Of a stretch of DNA of 54,110 bases, positions 31,402 through 40,088 are shown piece after piece; positions within the stretch are counted from its first letter, which is position 1, and each line of letters starts with the position of its first letter. Both the position numbers and the translations under genes were made by a program. Origin of the DNA: CAYZAW01 sp964476505 (lineage in GTDB: Bacteria > Bacillota > Clostridia > Christensenellales > CAG-138); the NCBI GenBank assembly GCA_964476505.1, contig CAYZAW010000007.1, forward strand, positions 1-54,110, written 5' to 3'. A model generated the notes under the pieces. The model was not told the origin of the DNA, did not search any database, and saw only the letters and a program-made list of their open reading frames with translations.

Positions 31402-32364
31402 ATGAGCTGCATATTATCATATAAAGAAGCTGAAGAATTGTTTAAACCGGGCAAAACCGGTGCCGGGAAGAAAACAATCGTTCAAAGCGGCTCCTATTCC
31501 GGAGACCTGCCTAAAATAGAGCAGTTGGAGGAGGCGGATATTGCGGCGCTTTTGCCGTCAAGGCCGTCCAACAGCCATAAAGGGAGCTACGGAAAAGCGC
31601 TGCTGGTAGCAGGCAGTACCGCGTATGCGGGTGCTGCTATTCTTTCGGCAACGGCGGCGGTACGGGGTGGCGCGGGAATCACCCGCGTGGCGGTACCCAA
31701 GGAGTTGCGCGCTTCTATGGCGGTGATACCGGCTGCCATCTGCCATCCCTGCGGTACAGGAAGCGAGTGGGATACGGCAGCGGCTAAGGAAGCGGCGGCA
31801 CTGTTTTCGCAGGCAGACGCTATCGCCATTGGCCCGGGTATTGGAAGGGGCAACGGCATTGCAGGGTTGATGGAAGCCGCTTTCGATACAAAAAAACCGC
31901 TGGTATTGGATGCAGATGCGTTGAATACCATGGCGGAGCATAAGGAACTGCAACATAAACTGCACGCAGGCGTGATCGTAACGCCCCATCCTGGCGAAAT
32001 GGCGCGGCTGTTAAAAAAGGATATTGAAGACGTAACAGCTGACTCTATTGCCGTGGCAAAAGCAGCCGCTATGAATTGGGGCTGCACGGTGCTGTTAAAG
32101 GGCGCTGTAAGCGTGATTGCGGGGGCGGAGGGAATCACCGTAAATACAACGGGCAACGCTGGGTTAGCCAAGGGCGGCAGCGGCGATGTATTGACCGGCA
32201 TAACGCTTGCCTTGTTGGCGCAGGGGCTAACAACATACAACGCCGCAAGAACGGCTGCTTACCTGCTTGGCTTATCGGCAGACAAAGCGCTGCTGCTGCT
32301 GCAAAACAGAATGCTTGCGCCTATGGATCTTACACAAGCGCTGCAAAGCCTGATACAAGAATAG
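31402..32364 (+). CDS. nnrD: ADP-dependent NAD(P)H-hydrate dehydratase (YjeF C-terminal domain only)
   Basis: Repairs hydrated NAD(P)H. ATG 31402 lies one base past the alr stop; the frame could also start at the TTG at 31393. The 320 residues contain the ribokinase-like domain from about residue 50 (SHKGSYGKALLVAGST, GPGIGRGNGIAGL, VTPHPGEMARLL and the signature GNAGLAKGGSGDVLTG). The first 50 residues (SYKEAEELFKPGKTGAGKK...) are not part of this domain. The partner epimerase domain (NnrE, YjeF N-terminal), normally fused in front, is missing from the window. The residual stretch could be the remnant of a lost fusion linker. It ends at the terminator 32401-32424. Confidence 0.92.
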   Translation: MSCILSYKEAEELFKPGKTGAGKKTIVQSGSYSGDLPKIEQLEEADIAALLPSRPSNSHKGSYGKALLVAGSTAYAGAAILSATAAVRGGAGITRVAVPKELRASMAVIPAAICHPCGTGSEWDTAAAKEAAALFSQADAIAIGPGIGRGNGIAGLMEAAFDTKKPLVLDADALNTMAEHKELQHKLHAGVIVTPHPGEMARLLKKDIEDVTADSIAVAKAAAMNWGCTVLLKGAVSVIAGAEGITVNTTGNAGLAKGGSGDVLTGITLALLAQGLTTYNAARTAAYLLGLSADKALLLLQNRMLAPMDLTQALQSLIQE

Positions 32365-32400
32365 CCGCCGGAATACATTATTCCAACGGCTTAAACATGT

Positions 32401-32424
32401 AGCCTGCTGACGCGGGCTTTTTTT
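32401..32424 (+). terminator. Rho-independent terminator of the amidohydrolase-alr-nnrD unit
   Basis: Arms 32401-32407 and 32412-32418 (one G-U pair), loop TGAC, then a run of seven T residues. Confidence 0.9.
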
Positions 32425-32430
32425 GCAAGC

Positions 32431-33846
32431 TTACGATTGTTTTTCTTTGATGATATCCCTTGCGACCACAATGCCCGTTACGCTTGCCTGCATCAGCCCG
32501 CGGGTGATTCCTGCGCCGTCGCCTATGGCATACAGGCCGGGAATCGCCGTCATGAAGCGATTATCTACCGCCAGCTTGGAGGAGTAGAATTTCACCTCCA
32601 CGCCGTAGAGCAGCGTGTTTTTGGAGTACAGCCCCGGCGCGATGTTATCGAATGCACGAAGCGCCTCAATGATGCTGGTGAGGTGCCGGTGGGGCAAAAC
32701 GAATGACAAATCGCCCGGCACAGCGGTTTTCAGCGTAGGAATGGTGGTGGACTTGTTCAGGCGGGACATATCCGTACGCCTGCCCTTTAACAGGTCGCCT
32801 AAACGCTGCACCATGATTCCACCGCCGGTAAGCATATTGCCAAGCTGTGCAATGTAGTTGCCGTACTTGATGGGCGCATTGAACGGCTGCGTAAAGCGCG
32901 TGGAAACCAGCATGGCAAAATTGGTGTTTTCGGTACGGCGGGACTGTTCATGGTAGCTGTGCCCGTTGACCACGGCAATGCCGCCCTCGTAATGCTCCTC
33001 GCTGACGATACCGCCCGGGTTCATGCAGAAGGTGCGCACGCGGTTTTCAAAGGTATCGGAGTAATACACCAGCTTGGCTTCATACAAGTGCTCCGTCAGG
33101 TGATCCATGATAGAATTGGGCACCTCAACGCGTACGCCGATATCTACCTCGTTGTTCATGGTATCAATGCCAAGCCGCGCCGCCTCGCAGGAAAGCCATT
33201 CCGCACCGCCGCGCCCCGGCGCCATCACGATATTAGGCGCATACACCGTAAAGGCGGTGCCATTTTGGGGTTGCAGCACAACGCCCGCCACTGCGCCGTT
33301 TTCCACAAGCAATTCCTTGGCGGCGGTCAGCTCCAAAAAGGTAAAGCCCTCCATGTCCTGCAGTGCATCATACATGTGCTGCAAGGTAGAGGCGGAATAT
33401 TCTGTGCCCATATGGCGAACGGGGCAGCGAATCAGATGGATGTTATACCGGCTGGCTTCATAGGCGATCTCGCCTACCTTGGGGTCGTTGCGCCCATGCA
33501 CTGTATCCGGCGCACCGAATTTGGTATAAATGCCGTCTGCATAATCGATCAAGGCTTGCGCCTCGTCTTTTGGCATATAGTCCGTGATATGGCCGCCTAC
33601 CTCATGCGATAAGGAGAGCTTGCCGTCGGAAAAAGCACCTGCGCCCGCCCAGCCGCTCATAATGGCGCAGGGCTGGCAGTTGGCGCATTTGCCTGTGGTT
33701 CTGGCAGGGCAATGCCGGTTGCTTAAGCTGCGCCCCATGTCTACCAGCAGAACGCGAAGAGAAGGCTGCTTTTCCTTCAATTCCAATGCGGTAAATATAC
33801 CGGCAGGGCCGGCGCCAATGATCACAACGTCAAATTCTCTCTGCAT
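32431..33846 (-). CDS. NAD(P)/FAD-dependent oxidoreductase (COG2509-like)
   Basis: Flavoprotein of 471 residues. The N-terminal Rossmann loop is VVIIGAGPAGIFTALEL (about 7-23), with an acidic end LLVDMG. A cysteine-rich patch CPARTTGKCANCQPC (about 47-61) and the diagnostic GWAGAGAFSDGKL mark this group of conserved FAD-dependent proteins of unknown reaction. The C-terminus AIGDGAGITRGLMQASVTGI closes the FAD site. The cysteine cluster could bind iron-sulfur or be redox active. It is a single gene with its own sigma-A promoter. Confidence 0.88.
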   Translation of the reverse strand: MQREFDVVIIGAGPAGIFTALELKEKQPSLRVLLVDMGRSLSNRHCPARTTGKCANCQPCAIMSGWAGAGAFSDGKLSLSHEVGGHITDYMPKDEAQALIDYADGIYTKFGAPDTVHGRNDPKVGEIAYEASRYNIHLIRCPVRHMGTEYSASTLQHMYDALQDMEGFTFLELTAAKELLVENGAVAGVVLQPQNGTAFTVYAPNIVMAPGRGGAEWLSCEAARLGIDTMNNEVDIGVRVEVPNSIMDHLTEHLYEAKLVYYSDTFENRVRTFCMNPGGIVSEEHYEGGIAVVNGHSYHEQSRRTENTNFAMLVSTRFTQPFNAPIKYGNYIAQLGNMLTGGGIMVQRLGDLLKGRRTDMSRLNKSTTIPTLKTAVPGDLSFVLPHRHLTSIIEALRAFDNIAPGLYSKNTLLYGVEVKFYSSKLAVDNRFMTAIPGLYAIGDGAGITRGLMQASVTGIVVARDIIKEKQS

Positions 33847-33892
33847 TTTGAGTCCTCCGTTTCGCTTGGGTCTCGTTTAAAACACATGGGTC

Positions 33893-33921
33893 AGCATATC
33901 GCATACTATACATATTGTCAA
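33893..33921 (-). promoter_or_regulatory. Sigma-A promoter for the FAD oxidoreductase
   Basis: Minus strand perfect TTGACA, 17-base spacer, TATGCT. The leader is about 40 nt. Confidence 0.7.
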
Positions 33922-34057
33922 TAGGTTGAGAAGGTTTTATAACAATAGCTTATAGGTCTATCGTTCTGCCTTTTGGCTGGATATCGGAATAGACGCGCAT
34001 GGGTACAGAAAGGCACAAAATATTCACAGTGGCATTCTTTCATGGCAAGGCAGGCTA

Positions 34058-34066
34058 TGTTACAAT
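34058..34066 (+). promoter_or_regulatory. Extended -10 promoter for the envelope cassette
   Basis: TGTTACAAT, 27 bases before the ATG at 34094. The -35 region (TTTCAT) is weak. Confidence 0.5.
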
Positions 34067-34093
34067 ATCGCTATGTATAAGGAGATTGTGCAC

Positions 34094-34972
34094 ATGATGA
34101 AACGATTGTCCGTTGTGATTTTAGCATTACTGCTGTTATGCTTCGCTGGCGCTTGCGACAATGCGCCGGATACCCCGCAGGAGGGCTTGGAGGCAAGCCT
34201 TGGCACACTGATTTCCACGCCGGAGGAGTTTGTGCACTTTTTAGAAGGTACGCAGGAGGTAGCAACGCTAACCGGCGATATCACGCTGGGGGACGAAATG
34301 CTTCGGCTGGAAAGCGGGCGCAGCGCAGTGACCGTGAACGGAGACGGGCATATGGTAACGGGAACCAACGCCTGCGTGCTTCGCATGGAAAACGGCACGT
34401 CTGTTACGCTCAATAACACGACCATCATCGGAACCTTAGGCGGTGTTGGCATCATGGGCGACGCCGCCATCTCCGGCACGAATTGCAGCATCCGTTCCGA
34501 TTCCAACGGGATAGAGGCAACCGGAAAGCTTACGGTCGGGGAAAACAGCAGCCTAACTGTGGAAAGCAAAAACGGCAGCGCCATCGTAAGTGCGGGCGTT
34601 GAAATTGCAAACAACGCCAGCGTAACGGCGGCAGGGCAGCAGGCAGGCATCAATGCCGGGCGTGGCGACCTGCATCTGATGGAGCATGCAAGCGTGGATT
34701 GCAAGGGTGCGGATTATAACGCGCTAAAAACCGATGGCGACCTGATACTAGACGCGATGAGCACGCTTTCCGTGATGAACACCGATACGCATAACGGTGC
34801 AAAGGTGGGGGCGCTCGTTGCGGACGAAACCGCCACCATACAGGCCTCCGGCGGGGAGTACGGCATTGGGCTGTTCATAGTTGAGCAAAACGAGGATGTT
34901 ACCTTAAAGGGATTTTGCAAGCCGGATGTCCGTTACGAAATGGGCAGCGGACGCATCCATTTTAATAATTAA
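34094..34972 (+). CDS. Lipoprotein with beta-helix-like repeats
   Basis: Surface lipoprotein of 292 residues. It starts at 34094 with AAGGAG 9 bases upstream (the frame opens at 34073). The signal peptide MMKRLSVVILALLLLCFAGAC ends at a lipobox cysteine. From about residue 60, short repeated turns (LRMENGTSVTLNNTTIIGTL, GIEATGKLTVGENSSLTVES, AIVSAGVEIANNASVT) follow the 'xGxxxxxxNxxxxx' rhythm of right-handed beta-helix or pectate-lyase-like folds. No catalytic signature is seen, so a binding role is more likely. It is the first gene of a four-gene cassette with an ABC transporter. Confidence 0.75.
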   Translation: MMKRLSVVILALLLLCFAGACDNAPDTPQEGLEASLGTLISTPEEFVHFLEGTQEVATLTGDITLGDEMLRLESGRSAVTVNGDGHMVTGTNACVLRMENGTSVTLNNTTIIGTLGGVGIMGDAAISGTNCSIRSDSNGIEATGKLTVGENSSLTVESKNGSAIVSAGVEIANNASVTAAGQQAGINAGRGDLHLMEHASVDCKGADYNALKTDGDLILDAMSTLSVMNTDTHNGAKVGALVADETATIQASGGEYGIGLFIVEQNEDVTLKGFCKPDVRYEMGSGRIHFNN

Positions 34973-34988
34973 CGGAGGGAAAGTCGCT

Positions 34989-35690
34989 TTGCCTTATATC
35001 AATATCGATCAGGTCACAAAACAGTATAAAATGGGCGAAGTGGTAATCAACGCTTTATCCGGCGTTAGCTTTTTTGTAGAAAAAGGCGAGCTTTGCGTTG
35101 TGGTTGGGCCTTCCGGCGCGGGTAAAACCACGCTTTTGAACATTCTTGGTGGTATGGACGCCTGTACCGGCGGCGAGATCGTGGTGGACGGTGCACATAT
35201 CGAAAAATACAACCGGCACAAGCTGGCGGTCTACCGCAGAGACACGGTAGGCTTTGTATTCCAGTTTTATAACCTTATTCAGAATCTAACGGCTTTGGAA
35301 AACGTGGAGCTTGCGGCGCAGATATGTAAAAACGCCCTGCCTGCCAAAGATGTGCTTGCACAAGTGGGCTTGCAGGACAGAATGCAGAACTTTCCGGCGC
35401 AGTTGTCCGGCGGTGAGCAGCAGCGGGTAGCCATCGCCCGCGCGCTCGCCAAGAACCCCAAGCTGATGCTTTGCGACGAGCCCACCGGCGCGCTGGACTA
35501 TCAAACGGGCAAGCAGGTATTAAAGCTGCTGCAAGACACCTGCCGCATGCACGGCATGACGGTGATCATCATTACGCACAACTCTGCTTTAACGCCCATG
35601 GCCGATAGAGTTGTAAAAATCAAGAACGGAAAAGCCTCGGAGGTTACGGTAAACGAGCATCCTATCTCCGTGGAGCAGATAGAATGGTAG
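34989..35690 (+). CDS. ABC transporter ATP-binding protein (MacB/LolD type)
   Basis: ATPase subunit of 233 residues that drives the adjacent FtsX-like permease. TTG 34989 is chosen because GGAGGG lies 9 bases before it and the frame otherwise reads through the preceding gene. Walker A is GPSGAGKTTLLN (about 37-48), the signature is LSGGEQQRVAIARAL (about 139), Walker B is LMLCDEPTGALD and the H-loop is IITHN. It is highly typical of the MacB/LolD/SalX group that powers mechanotransmission or peptide and antibiotic export. Gap to the permease: 19 bases. Confidence 0.95.
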   Translation: MPYINIDQVTKQYKMGEVVINALSGVSFFVEKGELCVVVGPSGAGKTTLLNILGGMDACTGGEIVVDGAHIEKYNRHKLAVYRRDTVGFVFQFYNLIQNLTALENVELAAQICKNALPAKDVLAQVGLQDRMQNFPAQLSGGEQQRVAIARALAKNPKLMLCDEPTGALDYQTGKQVLKLLQDTCRMHGMTVIIITHNSALTPMADRVVKIKNGKASEVTVNEHPISVEQIEW

Positions 35691-35709
35691 CGGATTACAG
35701 AGGTACGGT

Positions 35710-38229
35710 ATGAAGCGAGGCCTGCTTGCGGTTAATTTAATGCGGGAAATCAAGCGCACCTTTATGCGCTTTTTATCTATACTCTCCATTTCCTTTTTAG
35801 GCGCGGCGTTTTTTACCGGTATCCGCTCTACGGGGCCGGACATGAAGCTGACGGGCGATGCGCACTTTGACAACAGCCATCTGGCGGATATCACGGTGCT
35901 GTCCTCCGCCGGCATCACGCCGGAGGACGTACGCGCCATACAGGATATTCCGGGCGTGGAGGCTGTACGGCCTGCGCTGTATGCAGACGCACTCATGCAG
36001 GTGGAAAACCGCGAAAGCGTACCGGAACTAAACATCCGTTTGCACTCTCTGCCGCTAAGGCTTCCGGAGGAAAAACCTGCGGCGTTGTTTTCCATCCCCT
36101 CCTATGATATCGATGATGCACCTACAAACAACATCAACACCCTGCTGTTAACAGGCGGGCGGCTGCCGCTGGACGACCATGAAGCTGCGATAGACCATTT
36201 GTTAAAGGATAACTACGGGGTATCCATTGGGGATTACTTAACGTTTACCACCGGCGGCGGAAGCGTGCGGCTGCGGGTCGTTGGCGTTGTGACCTCGGCG
36301 CAATACATTTCCGAGGTGGAGCGCGGGGTCAGTACCATTGGCAAGGGAGGCAGCGAAGGGTTTGTGTTTGCCTCCGGGAACGCCATCGGCAAGCTGGGCA
36401 CGCGCCTTCCCATGATGGCGATGCTTTCTGCTAGGTACACGCAGGCATACATTCGCGTTTCGGGCGCAGAAGAATTGAATTCCTTTTCTGGCGAATACAA
36501 AACGCTTGTTGACGGTGTGATACAGCGCATTGAGGATTACGGCGATACCACGGATGCTACGTGGTATGTGCGAGACAGAGAAAGCAACCCCGGCTACGGT
36601 GATTACAGCCAGAATACCGACCGTATTGCGGCGGTGGGGCAGTTGTTCCCGCTGATATTCTTTGTTGTGGCGGCGCTTGTAGCGCTTACCACGATGACAC
36701 GCATGGTAGAGGAGCAGCGCGTGCAGATGGGCACGTTAAAAGCCCTTGGCTACAAAAGCAGCGCGATCATTCGGGAATACATCCTGTACGCGTTTTTTGC
36801 AACCATATTGGGAAGCATACTGGGCTGCATACTGGGCTCTTGGCTGTTTCCCTATGTGATAGGAACGGCGTATTCCATCATGTACCACCTGCCGAATTTC
36901 CAAACGCCCTTCCATTGGGACATTGCCCTTTCCGCCACCGCGGCTGCCGTGCTTTGCACAACGGGCGCGGCAACGGCTGTTTCTATAAGCGGATTAAAAG
37001 AAGCGCCGGCCTCCCTGATGCGCCCCAAAGCGCCTAAGCCCGGCAAGCGTGTGTTCTTAGAGCGAATCGGCATCCTCTGGAAGCACATGGGGTTTACCTC
37101 CAAGGTAACAGTACGCAACCTGCTGCGTTATAAAAAACGCTTCTTTATGAGCGTGATCGGCATTGCTGGCAGCTGTGCGCTGCTTTTAACGGGCTTTGGC
37201 TTGCAGGATTCCATATACGGCATTATGGATAAGCAATTCAGCGACATCTGGAAGATGGACGTACAGGCCTATACCTACGATCCCATTTCCGTGGAGGAAT
37301 GGGAAGAACTGCTTGCCGGAAGCGGCACGAAAAGCATGCTGCAAAGCCCCATGTTCTGCTATGATAAAATGGTGGACGCGGGTATTGACGATAAAACCAC
37401 CACCAGCGCGCATTTGCTGGCGATCAACGACAAAACCGCCATGCAAGACGTGATCGTACTGCACGACAGCACCGGCGCGGTTTTCACTCTGCCGGAGGAT
37501 GGCGTAACCATATCCAGAAAGCTGTCGCGCATTTATAGCCTGCAAAAGGGGGATACCGTTTGCATCAGCTACGGCACAAAATCCTACAATGCCAAGATCG
37601 CGGCGGTGGCGGAGAATTACATCAACCATTATGTGATATTTCCGGCGGCGTATTATGAGGAATTGTTTGGCGAAGAACTGCTGTATAACGGCGTTATGGC
37701 AAAAACCGTTGAGGATGCAGCGCTGGTAAAGGACGCGATCAGCGAAGGGCTGCTTCGGGATCAGCGGATGTACAGCGTTAACGTTACCACAGACCTGTAC
37801 GAATCCATCCGTGACAGCCTAGATATCCTTTCGTATGTGGTAGCGGTGCTGATCATTTCCGCCGCGGCGCTGTGCTTTGTGGTGATGTTCAATTTGACCA
37901 ACATCAACATCACGGAGCGCAGGCGAGAGCTTGCAACGCTAAGGGTACTGGGCTTTTACGACAGAGAGCTGTACGATTATGTGTTCCGCGAAAACAATGC
38001 GCTGTCGGTGGTGGGCTCCTGCGCCGGGCTGTTAATGGGAACGCTGCTGCATCAGTTTGTTGTTGAGACCTGCGAGGTGGATATCGTGATGTTTGTGCGG
38101 CAGATCGCACCGTTGAGCTTTGTGTACAGCGCCTTGCTAACGATGAGTTTTTCTTTGATCGTAAACCTGTTCATGCGGAAAAAGGTGCGGGAAATCGACA
38201 TGGTAGAGTCGCTGAAGAGCGCGGAGTAA
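35710..38229 (+). CDS. Large FtsX-like ABC transporter permease
   Basis: Integral membrane protein of 839 residues with two FtsX domains. One N-terminal helix (about 20-40) and a roughly 250-residue extracytoplasmic domain precede three helices (LFPLIFFVVAALVALTTMTRM and two more). A further helix (FFMSVIGIAGSCALLLTGFG, about 477) introduces a second extracytoplasmic domain and the last three helices. The conserved FtsX cytoplasmic motifs are visible as VQMGTLKALGYKSSAIIREY and RELATLRVLGFYDRELYDY. This is the export/mechanotransmission class rather than a classic importer. Substrate unknown; the neighbouring lipoprotein and repeat protein suggest envelope work. Confidence 0.92.
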   Translation: MKRGLLAVNLMREIKRTFMRFLSILSISFLGAAFFTGIRSTGPDMKLTGDAHFDNSHLADITVLSSAGITPEDVRAIQDIPGVEAVRPALYADALMQVENRESVPELNIRLHSLPLRLPEEKPAALFSIPSYDIDDAPTNNINTLLLTGGRLPLDDHEAAIDHLLKDNYGVSIGDYLTFTTGGGSVRLRVVGVVTSAQYISEVERGVSTIGKGGSEGFVFASGNAIGKLGTRLPMMAMLSARYTQAYIRVSGAEELNSFSGEYKTLVDGVIQRIEDYGDTTDATWYVRDRESNPGYGDYSQNTDRIAAVGQLFPLIFFVVAALVALTTMTRMVEEQRVQMGTLKALGYKSSAIIREYILYAFFATILGSILGCILGSWLFPYVIGTAYSIMYHLPNFQTPFHWDIALSATAAAVLCTTGAATAVSISGLKEAPASLMRPKAPKPGKRVFLERIGILWKHMGFTSKVTVRNLLRYKKRFFMSVIGIAGSCALLLTGFGLQDSIYGIMDKQFSDIWKMDVQAYTYDPISVEEWEELLAGSGTKSMLQSPMFCYDKMVDAGIDDKTTTSAHLLAINDKTAMQDVIVLHDSTGAVFTLPEDGVTISRKLSRIYSLQKGDTVCISYGTKSYNAKIAAVAENYINHYVIFPAAYYEELFGEELLYNGVMAKTVEDAALVKDAISEGLLRDQRMYSVNVTTDLYESIRDSLDILSYVVAVLIISAAALCFVVMFNLTNINITERRRELATLRVLGFYDRELYDYVFRENNALSVVGSCAGLLMGTLLHQFVVETCEVDIVMFVRQIAPLSFVYSALLTMSFSLIVNLFMRKKVREIDMVESLKSAE

Positions 38230-38252
38230 TTTGCTTCGGGGAGTGAGAGAGT

Positions 38253-40031
38253 ATGAAAAAAAGCACCAGAATGCTATGCGGAATCATTGCCATCCTGCTG
38301 GTATTGGCGTTTGTGGGAATCGCCGTAGCGTCTATCGCCATGGCGGATACGGCGGCGGAAAAAAGTGAAACGGTATATATCACCGCCAATACGGACGGCT
38401 CCGTGCAGTCCGTGCTTTCCAGCGTGTATGTGACCAATCCCAAGCAGGATAGTACCGTTACGGACGAAACCACGCTCACGGAGATCAAAAACATCGGCGG
38501 CAGCGAAGCGCCGAAAAAAGGCTCCGGCAACAGCTATACCTTTAAAACCGACGGAGAGGACGTATCCTATCAGGGCAGTACGGATAAAACGCCCCCCGTT
38601 GCCATGCAGATTGCCTATCAGCTAAACGGCAAAACCGTTCAGGCCGAGGAATTGGCGGGAAAAAGCGGAAAGGTAAAGATCACGGTTTCCTATCAAAACA
38701 ATCATACAAAACAGGTAACGGTAAAGGAGGAAGCGCTTACGCTTTATACGCCCTTTACCGTGGTTACCATGATCAATCTGGACGAAAGCTTTTCCAACGT
38801 GAAGGTAATAAACGCCAAAACCATGGCAGAAGCCGGTATGACTACAGTAACGGCCACCACGTTTCCGGGCTTGGCGTTCAACTTGGCAACGGACGCGAAG
38901 GACAGGCTAGCCGAGTCCTTTTCCGTGGAGGCAGACGTTACAGCCTTTGAGCTTGACGGCATCACCGCCATCATCATGACGGGCATTGTGGATTCGGAGG
39001 ATATCAGCGATCTGGACGATCTGGAGGATATGATCACGGGCATCGACGAAATGGGCGAAGCCGGTGATAAGCTGTATGACGGCACGGAAAGCCTGTATCG
39101 CGGGGTCAACAAGCTGTATAACGGCACAAATGAGTATGTGGACGGCATTTATGTATACCGCGATGGCGTAAAGGATGCGGCAAACGGCGCACAAAAGCTG
39201 CACACCGCCGCCATGCAGGTGGCAGACGGCGCGGCACAGCTCAACAGCGGAATCAACCGGTTATCAAGCAGTATTTCAGGCGCAGGCTCGTCTGTTTCGC
39301 AGCCAAGCGTAAGCATCGATCAGGCTGCAATGGTTGGTGATATTGCTTCAATTCTGGGAGGTTATGTTGCGTCTGAAAATATCAATGCTGTTGCGATGCA
39401 AATTGCAGGCGCGATGGGCGGTTATATTCAAAGCGCTGCAACGCAGGTGGGAACGGGAATCCAATCTCAACTAAGCGGGCAGATGTCGCAACTGTCAAGC
39501 GGTATCAGCCAACTGCAATCCGGCGCGGCACAGCTGCAAAACGGAACCATACAGCTAACGCAGGGGGTAGGGGAATTAACGACCGGGGTCAACAGCCTGT
39601 ATAACGGGGCGGTGACCTTGGGCGAGGAAGGCCGTAAGCTGGTGGATGGCGTGGGCGACCTAAAAAGCGGCGTTAACAAGCTCAGAAAGGGCGTAAAGGA
39701 GCTAAATGAGGAGGGCTTGCAGGAGCTTGCGGGCAACACCAAGGACATGAGCATATCGCTTGAACGCCGCGGTGCCGTGGTGCAGCTTGGAAAGGACTAT
39801 CAAACCTTTACCGGCAAGCGCACGGAGGATGCCGGCAGCGTAAAATTCGTGTATCAAACAGAAAGCATTTATCAGGAAAAGCCGTTGGTAGAGGAAACGC
39901 CGGCAGCTGTCGATACAGCGCCAGAGGCGCAGCAGGAGCCTCCAATAGGCGATAATGCGGAGGAGCCGGGCTTTTTCCAGCGCATATGGAACTGGCTGGT
40001 AGACTTTTTTACGGCGGACGCACAGGAATAA
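38253..40031 (+). CDS. Exported heptad-repeat protein (YhgE/Pip-like)
   Basis: A 592-residue protein anchored by one N-terminal helix (LCGIIAILLVLAFVGIAVASIAM). It has an extracytoplasmic beta-rich part (about 40-240) and two blocks of 7-residue repeats of the type 'LxxGxxx', as in DGTESLYRGVNKLYNGTN and QLQSGAAQLQNGTIQL, forming a long coiled coil related to YhgE/Pip proteins. The C-terminus has an amphipathic aromatic helix (FFQRIWNWLVDFF) instead of the usual membrane helices. Residues about 341-408 interrupt the repeats with a differently composed insert. It follows the permease by 23 bases. It could act as a periplasmic-side stalk or adaptor for the ABC permease; that is inference. Confidence 0.8.
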   Translation: MKKSTRMLCGIIAILLVLAFVGIAVASIAMADTAAEKSETVYITANTDGSVQSVLSSVYVTNPKQDSTVTDETTLTEIKNIGGSEAPKKGSGNSYTFKTDGEDVSYQGSTDKTPPVAMQIAYQLNGKTVQAEELAGKSGKVKITVSYQNNHTKQVTVKEEALTLYTPFTVVTMINLDESFSNVKVINAKTMAEAGMTTVTATTFPGLAFNLATDAKDRLAESFSVEADVTAFELDGITAIIMTGIVDSEDISDLDDLEDMITGIDEMGEAGDKLYDGTESLYRGVNKLYNGTNEYVDGIYVYRDGVKDAANGAQKLHTAAMQVADGAAQLNSGINRLSSSISGAGSSVSQPSVSIDQAAMVGDIASILGGYVASENINAVAMQIAGAMGGYIQSAATQVGTGIQSQLSGQMSQLSSGISQLQSGAAQLQNGTIQLTQGVGELTTGVNSLYNGAVTLGEEGRKLVDGVGDLKSGVNKLRKGVKELNEEGLQELAGNTKDMSISLERRGAVVQLGKDYQTFTGKRTEDAGSVKFVYQTESIYQEKPLVEETPAAVDTAPEAQQEPPIGDNAEEPGFFQRIWNWLVDFFTADAQE

Positions 40032-40088
40032 TGCTATTCTTTCCAAGCTCTTTTTCTCATAGTATCCCCATAAGAAGGGGGTACGGGG

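Noticed and set aside
32950..33612. 220-residue plus-strand ORF inside the FAD oxidoreductase
   Set aside because: Antisense to a clear flavoprotein with all its motifs; the translation is His/Arg-rich, without a fold signature.
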